Assembly: GCA_002422985.1 (NCBI GenBank)
Contig: DITZ01000048.1
Coordinates: forward strand, 110,668 to 122,016
Direction: 5' to 3'
From: Sphingomonadales bacterium UBA6171
Lineage (GTDB): Bacteria; Pseudomonadota; Alphaproteobacteria; Sphingomonadales; Sphingomonadaceae
Length of the DNA stretch: 11,349 nt
Made by a program: the position numbers and the translations under genes. The notes beneath the pieces were generated by a model. The model had not been told where the DNA came from and ran no database searches. It worked only from the letters and a program-made list of their open reading frames with translations. This document shows positions 5,060 through 10,621 of the stretch, in pieces (the stretch's first letter is position 1; every line of letters begins with the position of its first letter).

Positions 5060-7246
5060 ATGGAGGTGGTTCAATTGTCGGGGGAAATGGTCGTAAGCCC
5101 GTATAGCATGTTCGCCACCATTGGACTTCTCAGCCATCTTGTCGCGGCCGTTGGTTTTGCCGTGCTGGCGCTGTTGCTGCTGTTGCGGCGGCAGCCGACC
5201 GGGTTTCGGCTGGCGGTGGCCTCTGCGGCGCTGGTGACGGCGGCCTGGGCGGTGGTGGTGGCGCTGGCGGCCGCCTATGGCGGCGACGTGCCGCGCTGGC
5301 TGGGACCGATGGAGACGGTGCGGACGGCGTGCTGGATCGGCGTGCTGGTGATGTTGCAGCGGCACACCTGGGGGCTGGACCAGCGGCCAAGCTCGACCTT
5401 TGTGGTGGCGCTGCTGCTGGGCTTTATCGTGGCGTTGCAGCTGATGCTGGATCTGTTCACCCAGGCCGGATATTGGGTGGGGACGACCGCCGCGCAATCA
5501 TCGGGCGCGGTACTGTATCTGACGTTGCGGCTGGCGGTGGCGATTTCCGGGCTGGTGCTGCTGCACAATCTTTATATCAATGCCAAAGAGAGCAATGCGC
5601 TGAGTTTCCGGCTGTTTGCCGTCTCTCTGGCGCTGATCTTTGCCTATGATCTCAATCTGTACACGTTGCAGTTTTTGCTGGGGCAGCCGAACCTGACGCT
5701 GCTGGAAGTGCGCGGTGCGGTGAATGCGCTGGCGGTGCCGTTGCTGCTGCTGGCGATGCGCGGCGAGCGGGATGGTGGCGGGCGGTTCCATCTGTCGCGC
5801 GCGGCGGCCTTTCATACGGTCAGCTTCTCCATGATCGGCGGTTATCTGATTGCCATGTCGCTGCTGGCCTATGGCCTGCGGCTGACGGGCGGCAATTGGG
5901 GCGTGCTGTTGCAGGTGATGTTCCTGGCGTCGGCGATCATTGTGGGGGCGCTGATCTTTCTGTCGCCGCGTTTCCGGGCGCAGTTGCGGCTGCGGATTGC
6001 GCGGAACTTTTACAGCTACCGCTATGACTATCGGCTTGAGTGGCTGCGGTTCATCGACACGATCGAGGGCGGGACGCTGAACAGCGAGGGGCAGCTGCCG
6101 ATCCGGGAGCGCTTTATCGCCGCGGTGGCGGCGGTGCTGGACTGCCCCGGCGGGGTGTTGCTGGAGCCGGCGGAGGGTGGCGGCTTTGACGTGACGGCGC
6201 GCTGGCGCTGGCCGACGCTGAAGCCGCCGCGCATCGCGGAAGGCTCGGCGTTCAGCCAGTTTCTGGCGGGCGACGGGCAGATCGTGGAGTTTGACCGGCT
6301 GCGGGCGAGCGAGAAATCGCCGTCTGTGCTGGCGGCGCCGGCGATGCTGATGCTGCCGGACTGGGCGCGCGAGGATGCCGGCATCTGGCTGGCGGTGCCG
6401 CTTTCCCGCCGGGAGCAGTTGACAGGGATATTGCTGTTGCAGCGCAGCCTCGCGCCGCGTGATCTCAACTGGGAGGATGTGGACCTGCTGCGCACCCTGG
6501 GGCGGCAGGGCGCGAGTTATATTGCCGAGGCCGAGACGCAGACCCGGCTGGATGAGGCGCGGACCTTTGAGGAATATAACCGGCGCTTTGCCTTTGTGAT
6601 GCATGATCTGAAGAATGTGGTGAGCCAGCTTGCCCTGCTGTTGCGCAATGCGGAAAAACATGCGGACAAGCCGGAATTCCGCGAGGATATGGCCGCGACC
6701 CTGAAATCAAGCGTGACCAAGATGACCGATCTGCTGGCGCTGATGGGCAAGGAGAAGGACGGGCGGACGGGGGTATTGCCGGCGGTGGAGGCGGTGGACC
6801 TGTCGGCGATGATGGCGATGGTGGCGGCGGCGATGCGGCGGTCGCATGCGGCATTGCAACTGGAAGGGGCCGATGCCCCCGTGCTGGTGGAGGGCGACGC
6901 CGGGCGGCTGGAGGCGATGCTGACGCATCTGGTGCAGAACGCGATCGATGCGAGCACGGCGGAATCGCCGGTGACGATGAGCATGCAGGCACTGCCGCGC
7001 ACGGTGCAGTTGCAGGTGACGGACCGGGGGCATGGCATGAGCCAGGCCTTTATCCGCGACGAATTGTTCAAGCCGTTCCGATCCACCAAAGAGGGCGGCT
7101 TTGGCATCGGTGCCTATGAGGCGCGGGAGATTGCGCGGGCCCATGGGGGGCGGATGGATGTGCATAGCCGGCCGGGTGAGGGGACGCGCTTTGTGGTGGT
7201 GTTGCCGCTGAAAGCCAGGGCGGACAGAGTGGAAGAGCGTATATGA
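5060..7246 (+). CDS. prsK: PEP-CTERM/XrtA system membrane histidine kinase PrsK
   Basis: The sensor kinase of the PrsK/PrsR two-component pair that accompanies PEP-CTERM/exosortase (XrtA/EpsH) systems. The first 310 residues or so hold seven or eight hydrophobic membrane segments, then the PrsK-typical NFYSYRYDYRLEWLRF (316-331), a GAF-like region (about 340-500), and the kinase core: HDLKNVVSQ with phospho-acceptor H515, N-box QNAIDAS with N627, DRGHGMS with D655, FKPF, and the GGFGIGAYEA ATP lid from G679. All catalytic elements are intact. The 728-residue reading uses ATG 5060, but GGAGGTG at 5062 suggests TTG 5075. The stop overlaps the prsR start (ATGA) and both genes are surely co-expressed. 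No exosortase, EPS gene or PEP-CTERM protein is in the window, so its targets must be elsewhere. Family assignment is from remembered full-length sequence features. Confidence 0.9.
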   Translation: MEVVQLSGEMVVSPYSMFATIGLLSHLVAAVGFAVLALLLLLRRQPTGFRLAVASAALVTAAWAVVVALAAAYGGDVPRWLGPMETVRTACWIGVLVMLQRHTWGLDQRPSSTFVVALLLGFIVALQLMLDLFTQAGYWVGTTAAQSSGAVLYLTLRLAVAISGLVLLHNLYINAKESNALSFRLFAVSLALIFAYDLNLYTLQFLLGQPNLTLLEVRGAVNALAVPLLLLAMRGERDGGGRFHLSRAAAFHTVSFSMIGGYLIAMSLLAYGLRLTGGNWGVLLQVMFLASAIIVGALIFLSPRFRAQLRLRIARNFYSYRYDYRLEWLRFIDTIEGGTLNSEGQLPIRERFIAAVAAVLDCPGGVLLEPAEGGGFDVTARWRWPTLKPPRIAEGSAFSQFLAGDGQIVEFDRLRASEKSPSVLAAPAMLMLPDWAREDAGIWLAVPLSRREQLTGILLLQRSLAPRDLNWEDVDLLRTLGRQGASYIAEAETQTRLDEARTFEEYNRRFAFVMHDLKNVVSQLALLLRNAEKHADKPEFREDMAATLKSSVTKMTDLLALMGKEKDGRTGVLPAVEAVDLSAMMAMVAAAMRRSHAALQLEGADAPVLVEGDAGRLEAMLTHLVQNAIDASTAESPVTMSMQALPRTVQLQVTDRGHGMSQAFIRDELFKPFRSTKEGGFGIGAYEAREIARAHGGRMDVHSRPGEGTRFVVVLPLKARADRVEERI
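5062..5068 (+). promoter_or_regulatory. Strong Shine-Dalgarno (GGAGGTG) that bears on the prsK start
   Basis: GGAGGTG lies two bases after the first possible prsK ATG (5060) and is placed eight bases (from GGAGG) before an in-frame TTG at 5075. The ATG at 5060 itself has no comparable site. The ATG at 5087 has only an adjacent GGGGGA that is too close. This favours TTG 5075 as the real prsK start. Confidence 0.5.
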
Positions 7247-8598
7247 CGGATGTGTTGCCGATCCTTTTGGTGGTGGAAGATGATGTGGGGCTGCAACGGC
7301 AGCTGCGCTGGGCCTATGACGCCTATAAGGTGGTGATCGCGGGGGACCGCGAGGCGGCGCTGGCGGCGATGGCGGAATATCGGCCGGCGGTGGTGACGCT
7401 GGACCTGGGGCTGCCGCCGGACCCGGACGGGGTGAGCGAGGGCTTTGCAACGCTGGAGGCGATACTGGCGGCCGCCCCGCATACCAAGGTGATCATCGCA
7501 TCGGGCCATAACGCGCAGGACAGTGCGCGGCGCGCGATCGCCATGGGGGCCTGGGATTTTTACCGCAAGCCGGTGGATATCGACGAGCTGGGCTTCATCG
7601 TGGGCCGGGCCTTTCATGTGGCGGGGCTGGAGGCGGAAAACCGCCGGCTGGCGCAGAGCCAGCCGCAGGCGCCGCTGGGCAGCCTGATCACCGGCGCGCC
7701 GGAAATGCTGAAGGTGGCGGCCATGGTGGAGCGGGTGGCGCCCACCGATGTGTCGGTGCTGCTGCTGGGGGCGTCCGGCACGGGCAAGGAGGTGCTGTCG
7801 CGCGGGCTGCATGGCGCGTCGCTGCGGCGGGACGGGCCGTTTGTGGCGATCAACTGCGGGGCCATACCGGAGAATCTGCTGGAAGCCGAACTGTTCGGCT
7901 ATGAGCGCGGCGCCTTTACCGGCGCGGTGAAAACCACCGAGGGCAAGATCGAGCTGGCGCAGGGCGGCACGCTGTTTCTGGACGAAGTGGGTGACATTCC
8001 GCTGCCGTTGCAGGTGAAGCTGCTGCGCTTCATCCAGGAACGGGTGATCGAGCGGGTTGGCGGGCGCAAGTCCATCGAGGTGGACACCCGCATCGTGTGT
8101 GCGACGCACCGCAACCTGAAGCAGATGATCAGCGACGGGCGGTTCCGCGAGGATTTATATTACCGCATCGCCGAGGTGACGATCTCCATTCCCGACCTGA
8201 AGGACCGGGAGGGGGATGCGCTGCTGCTGGTGAACCATTTTCTGCAACGCTATGCCGCCAGCCGGCCCGGTGCGCCGACCCGGCTGGCACCTTCAGCCAT
8301 GGCGGCGGTGACGCTGCATTCCTGGCCGGGCAATGTGCGGGAACTGGAAAACCGGGTGAAACGCGCGGTGATCATGGCCGACGGGCCGCTGATAACGGCG
8401 GCGGATCTGGATCTGGCGGACACGGCGGATTCGCGGATGATGACGCTCAGGGAATCGCGCATGGCGGCGGACCGGCGGGCGATTACGGCGGCGATGACGG
8501 CGTCCAACGGCAGCATCAGCACGGCGGCCAAGACGCTGGGGGTGAGCCGGCCGACGCTCTATGACCTTATCAAGGAGCTGGAGATTCGGGCGGGCTGA
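7243..8598 (+). CDS. prsR: PEP-CTERM system sigma-54-dependent response regulator PrsR
   Basis: A DNA-binding, NtrC-type activator of RpoN promoters, paired with PrsK. Residues 1-125 form a receiver with acidic pair ED at 12-14, phospho-acceptor D54 in LDLGLPPDPDG (the long loop is typical of PrsR) and K109 in FYRKP. Residues about 145-380 form the AAA+ domain: Walker A GASGTGKE (176-183), the sigma-54 contact loop GAFTGA (223-228), Walker B LFLDE (D247, E248) and FREDLYYRI with R302/R308. Residues 422-446 (NGSISTAAKTLGVSRPTLYD) are a Fis-type helix-turn-helix. Length 451 is normal and every motif is intact. A GGAAGAG Shine-Dalgarno (7231-7237) precedes the start, which overlaps the prsK stop. 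Its last 29 bases overlap the convergent gene on the minus strand. In Zoogloea, PrsK/PrsR and RpoN are reported to control PEP-CTERM protein genes; applying that here is inference. Confidence 0.93.
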   Translation: MTDVLPILLVVEDDVGLQRQLRWAYDAYKVVIAGDREAALAAMAEYRPAVVTLDLGLPPDPDGVSEGFATLEAILAAAPHTKVIIASGHNAQDSARRAIAMGAWDFYRKPVDIDELGFIVGRAFHVAGLEAENRRLAQSQPQAPLGSLITGAPEMLKVAAMVERVAPTDVSVLLLGASGTGKEVLSRGLHGASLRRDGPFVAINCGAIPENLLEAELFGYERGAFTGAVKTTEGKIELAQGGTLFLDEVGDIPLPLQVKLLRFIQERVIERVGGRKSIEVDTRIVCATHRNLKQMISDGRFREDLYYRIAEVTISIPDLKDREGDALLLVNHFLQRYAASRPGAPTRLAPSAMAAVTLHSWPGNVRELENRVKRAVIMADGPLITAADLDLADTADSRMMTLRESRMAADRRAITAAMTASNGSISTAAKTLGVSRPTLYDLIKELEIRAG

Positions 8599-9166
8599 GC
8601 TGGTCCTCCGGCGGCTGCCGGCGGGAGAGCGAGGCTTGCAGCATCGTGTCGATGCGGATGGCCCGCACCGGATCCTCAGCCGGCGGCTCGGCTGCTGACG
8701 GTGCGGTGGCGCGGGCCTTGCCGCCGGCCCTGGGCGCGGACGGCTGGGCGGGGCGCCTTGCGTTGAACCGGTCGGGCAGGCGGTTTTCCAGCAGCCACTG
8801 GCCGATGGCGGATGCGCCGCGCACCGCGCTGTCGGACGCCTCCTTGCTGGTGAGGATGGTGATGACCTTGTCGGACAGCAGACTTTCGATCAGCCGGCCG
8901 CGCCGCTGTTCGCGCAGCGCCCAGGCCGCTGCAAAGCGCGGGTCGCGCTCGCATTCGGCCATCACCGCATCATGGGAGAGGCCGGCCTCGCTGAGGGCGG
9001 CGGCAATGGTGAGGCTGCGGTCTGTCGCGGCGAGGATGCGGCGTTGCAGCGCATTGGCGGCCGGCCTGGTGCCGCGTTCCTGCGCCCGGACTCGCCGGGC
9101 TGGCGGGGTGGCCGGCACGAAGGTGAGGATGGGCGAGGTGCTGCGGAGGGTGAGGATGTTTCTCAT
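8570..9166 (-). CDS. Hypothetical protein with helix-turn-helix / small-terminase-like central region
   Basis: A 198-residue protein that I cannot assign. Residues 1-40 are basic and low in complexity. Residues about 38-135 are helical; SLTIAAALSEAGLSHDAV looks like a helix-turn-helix, followed by ERDPRFAAAWALREQRRGRL and QWLLENRLPDRFN. From memory this order resembles small terminase-like HTH proteins (DPxFAxAW and LxxRxPxRF segments), but no phage genes are nearby. The tail (136-198) is Pro/Ala/Arg-rich and probably disordered. This strand is preferred over the opposing plus-strand ORF (8646-9179) because its codons end in G or C and its sequence is protein-like, whereas the other is Arg/Ser-rich. 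The ATG has no Shine-Dalgarno; a TATATA box six bases upstream suggests a leaderless mRNA. It overlaps the prsR end by 29 bases. Confidence 0.72.
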   Translation of the reverse strand: MRNILTLRSTSPILTFVPATPPARRVRAQERGTRPAANALQRRILAATDRSLTIAAALSEAGLSHDAVMAECERDPRFAAAWALREQRRGRLIESLLSDKVITILTSKEASDSAVRGASAIGQWLLENRLPDRFNARRPAQPSAPRAGGKARATAPSAAEPPAEDPVRAIRIDTMLQASLSRRQPPEDQLSPPESPAP

Positions 9167-9172
9167 GGGCTA

Positions 9173-9202
9173 TATATAACCAAATTGGACATAATTTGTA
9201 AA
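9173..9202 (-). promoter_or_regulatory. Candidate promoter of the 8570-9166 gene
   Basis: On the minus strand TTTACA (9202-9197), an 18-base spacer and TATATA (9178-9173) end six bases before the ATG at 9166, so transcription should begin at the start codon. The -10 is embedded in a near-palindrome GGCTATATATAACC (9168-9181, one mismatched pair), which could be an operator, perhaps for the divergent TetR protein. Confidence 0.5.
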
Positions 9203-9256
9203 GCGAAATCTTCTGTATGGCATGGTTACAGGCCATTTCGCCGATTTGCGGTTGTA

Positions 9257-9267
9257 ATGCCGGGCAT
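9257..9267. promoter_or_regulatory. Palindrome in the tetR divergent region, possible operator
   Basis: ATGCC-G-GGCAT is a perfect palindrome with a one-base centre, located between the two divergent starts. A second perfect palindrome, GACATGTC, lies at 9289-9296 just upstream of the TATAAT box before tetR. TetR proteins commonly bind palindromes in the gap between themselves and a divergent gene. Both sites are short enough to occur by chance. Confidence 0.25.
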
Positions 9268-9300
9268 GGCGCTTATGCGGTCTTCATGGACATGTCAGAT

Positions 9301-9306
9301 TATAAT
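9301..9306 (+). promoter_or_regulatory. Perfect -10 box (TATAAT) ahead of tetR
   Basis: TATAAT ends six bases before the ATG at 9313, which would make the tetR mRNA leaderless and supports choosing 9313 as the start. No convincing -35 is seen at 16-18 bases upstream, so the promoter may need an activator or may be weak. Confidence 0.4.
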
Positions 9307-9312
9307 CGATCA

Positions 9313-9909
9313 ATGAACCCGAAGACCGATGGTCGGCGGGAGCGCTCCGCCGGCAGCCGGCGGCGCATTGTGGCGGCCACGATCGTGCTGGTGGAGGAGG
9401 GCCATCCATCGCCCACGGCCGAGCAGATTGCGGTGCGGGCCGGCGTGTCGCTGCGCACGGTGTTCCGCCATTTCGAGGAAATGGACCGGCTGTATCAGGA
9501 GATCGCCGCCGAGGTGTTCGAGTGGGTGCTGCCCCATGTGGAGGGCCCGCCGCCGACCGGCGAATGGCGCGACTTGATCGAGCAGATGGTTGCGCTGCGC
9601 ATCACGCTGTTTGAACAGATCCGCCCCTATAAGGCGGCGGTGGATGTCCATCGCCACAGCTCTGACGCCTTGTCGGAACAGCATCGGCGGATGACGGAAC
9701 TGTATCACGGGCAGATGAAGCTGTGGATACCCGAAGCCGTGCAGCGCGATGGTGTGGCCTTTGAGCTGGTGACGCTGCTGCTGAGCATCGAGACCTGGCA
9801 GCGGCTGATCGAGCAGCAGGGGCTGACACCCGTAGGCGCGGCCGATGTGATGCGGCGCGGCGTGCTCGACGTGGTGGCCCCGATCATGGCGGCGGCCAGA
9901 ACCAACTAG
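9313..9909 (+). CDS. TetR/AcrR-family transcriptional regulator
   Basis: A ligand-responsive DNA-binding protein, probably a dimeric repressor; ligand and target genes unknown. From ATG 9313 it has 198 residues, usual for the family. In-frame ATGs at 9286, 9292 and 9217 would give longer forms; 9313 is preferred because TATAAT lies six bases upstream and the protein then starts MNPKTDGRRERS just before the first helix. The N-terminal HTH spans about residues 15-62: RRRIVAATIVLVEEG, then PTAEQIAVRAGVSLRTVFRHF, then EEMDRLYQEIAAEV, the classic TetR pattern. The C-terminal ligand-binding half is variable and not diagnostic. It is divergent from the 8570-9166 gene, a common arrangement for a regulator and its target, and its stop is 10 bases from the convergent mmcB stop. 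Confidence 0.88.
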   Translation: MNPKTDGRRERSAGSRRRIVAATIVLVEEGHPSPTAEQIAVRAGVSLRTVFRHFEEMDRLYQEIAAEVFEWVLPHVEGPPPTGEWRDLIEQMVALRITLFEQIRPYKAAVDVHRHSSDALSEQHRRMTELYHGQMKLWIPEAVQRDGVAFELVTLLLSIETWQRLIEQQGLTPVGAADVMRRGVLDVVAPIMAAARTN

Positions 9910-9919
9910 GCACAGGCTG

Positions 9920-10372
9920 CTAATAAGGCCCCAGATTGGGGTCTTGCTGGCGCATCAGGCGGTGGGCGGCGAGGCGGGCGAAGGCCAGCATTACCGCCTT
10001 GCGCCGGCTGGGGTGCAGCGCCGCCAGCGGTGCGCTGCGGCTGGTGATGGCCTCGTGCGCGTCGGCGATGATAAGGCCGCAGCCGTCGGGCGCGAAGCGG
10101 TCGTCTTCCAGCAGCGGCGCGAGGTGCGGGGGCACGGCCCAGGCGAAACGGTCGCACCAGTTGCGGTAATATTGCCATTTATGGTCGCCGCGCAGATCGG
10201 CGGCGGAAACCTTGATCTCGATAATCCAGATTTCGCCGGCCGGGCTGAGCGCCATCAGGTCTGCGCGGCGGCCATCGGCCAGCGGGACTTCGGCAATCGC
10301 CGTCATGCCGTGCAGCCAGAGCAGGCGGGCGGTGCCTCTGGCGACGTCTGACGCGGTGAGGGCGGGGATCAA
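9920..10372 (-). CDS. mmcB: MmcB family DNA repair protein (PD-(D/E)xK nuclease-like)
   Basis: An MmcB-family protein; in Caulobacter crescentus mmcB is an SOS-regulated gene needed for mitomycin C resistance. The nuclease-like core is visible as E28 in AEVPLADGRRAD, D38, and E52-I-K54 in GEIWIIEIKVSAADLRGD, followed by KWQYYRNWCDRFAWAVP, a family signature. 150 residues from TTG 10372 is a normal length. The TTG start is preceded by AAGG (10385-10382), eight bases before it. The frame stays open upstream to beyond 10511 with no ATG, GTG or other TTG. An ATG at 10487, one base out of frame, sits right at the predicted transcription start. Thus the N-terminus is uncertain: TTG start after a leader ORF, or a one-base frameshift. 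An SOS box lies at 10490-10504. Confidence 0.9.
   Translation of the reverse strand: MIPALTASDVARGTARLLWLHGMTAIAEVPLADGRRADLMALSPAGEIWIIEIKVSAADLRGDHKWQYYRNWCDRFAWAVPPHLAPLLEDDRFAPDGCGLIIADAHEAITSRSAPLAALHPSRRKAVMLAFARLAAHRLMRQQDPNLGPY
9927..9943 (+). terminator. Possible terminator hairpin between tetR and mmcB
   Basis: GGCCCCA-GAT-TGGGGTC forms a stem of seven pairs (one G-T) with a three-base loop, 18 bases after the tetR stop. It is followed by only two T residues, and it lies inside the last codons of mmcB on the other strand (NLGPY), so the coding sequence may explain it. It could end tetR transcription weakly. Confidence 0.25.
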
Positions 10373-10385
10373 TGGCGGTGCCTTG

Positions 10386-10487
10386 TCATATGGGGTTTGT
10401 GCGATGGCCGGGGCTGGCGCGGATGCCCGGCGCCGGGCCGCGATTGCGGCCGGAACGGATGCAGTGGCTTGACTGGCTTTGGCGCAT
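10386..10487 (-). CDS. Possible 33-codon leader ORF ahead of mmcB (or frameshifted mmcB N-terminus)
   Basis: ATG at 10487 opens a 33-codon frame (MRQSQSSHCIRSGR...) ending with TGA at 10388-10386, 13 bases before the mmcB TTG. It has no Shine-Dalgarno, but TATAAG lies six bases upstream, so the predicted mRNA would start at this ATG. The peptide itself is Arg/Ser-rich and unlike any family I know. Skipping one base right after the ATG would instead join it to the mmcB frame, giving MAKASQATASVPAA and a continuous 189-residue protein. Either reading is a hypothesis. Confidence 0.3.
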   Translation of the reverse strand: MRQSQSSHCIRSGRNRGPAPGIRASPGHRTNPI

Positions 10488-10489
10488 GT

Positions 10490-10504
10490 GTTCCTTATAT
10501 GTTC
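10490..10504. promoter_or_regulatory. LexA-binding SOS box (GTTC-N7-GTTC)
   Basis: GTTCCTTATATGTTC matches the established alphaproteobacterial LexA consensus, two direct GTTC repeats separated by seven bases, with no mismatch and the usual AT-rich spacer. It lies in the divergent gap between mmcB and ftsH. It overlaps the -10 of the minus-strand promoter candidate, where bound LexA would block transcription toward mmcB. It is about 120 bases upstream of ftsH, a less usual position for LexA control of that gene. Confidence 0.8.
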
Positions 10505-10523
10505 TGTAAGGCAGACGGGACAA
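10494..10523 (-). promoter_or_regulatory. Candidate LexA-controlled promoter of mmcB
   Basis: On the minus strand TTGTCC (10523-10518), an 18-base spacer and TATAAG (10499-10494) predict a transcription start at about 10487, exactly the ATG of the short leader ORF. The -10 sits inside the SOS box, the standard geometry for LexA repression. Confidence 0.5.
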
Positions 10524-10609
10524 GAGGAAGAATCGGTTGGCGCGATTACCGTTAGTGATGAAGTGGATTTGCAGGCGGCGGCCTGTCACCCTACATTGTG
10601 GCGGTATTG

Positions 10610-10616
10610 AAAGGGA
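10610..10616 (+). promoter_or_regulatory. Shine-Dalgarno for the GTG start of ftsH
   Basis: AAAGGGA ends five bases before GTG 10622. The frame is also open upstream, with possible starts at GTG 10598 and TTG 10607, but neither has such a site. Confidence 0.55.
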
Positions 10617-10621
10617 TTCTT

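Noticed and set aside
5498..6661. 387-codon minus-strand ORF opposite prsK
   Set aside because: Gln/Arg/His-rich shadow; the plus strand encodes an intact PrsK.
7114..8109. 331-codon minus-strand ORF opposite prsR
   Set aside because: His/Arg/Gln-rich shadow; the plus strand carries every expected receiver and AAA+ motif.
8608..8621. CCGGC-GGCT-GCCGG hairpin 10 bases after the prsR stop
   Set aside because: No T-tract follows and it lies within the Pro/Arg-rich coding end of the minus-strand gene; such stems are frequent by chance at this GC content.
8646..9179. 177-codon plus-strand ORF opposite the unknown minus-strand gene
   Set aside because: Arg/Ser/Ala-rich with no helical pattern and poor third-position GC, while the minus strand reads as a normal protein with a promoter at its start.
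10468..10503. Heat-shock-like promoter for ftsH (CTTGAC ... CTTATAT)
   Set aside because: The -10 resembles the alphaproteobacterial sigma-32 pattern, but the spacing from CTTGAC is about 20 bases, too long. The same bases are better explained by the SOS box.
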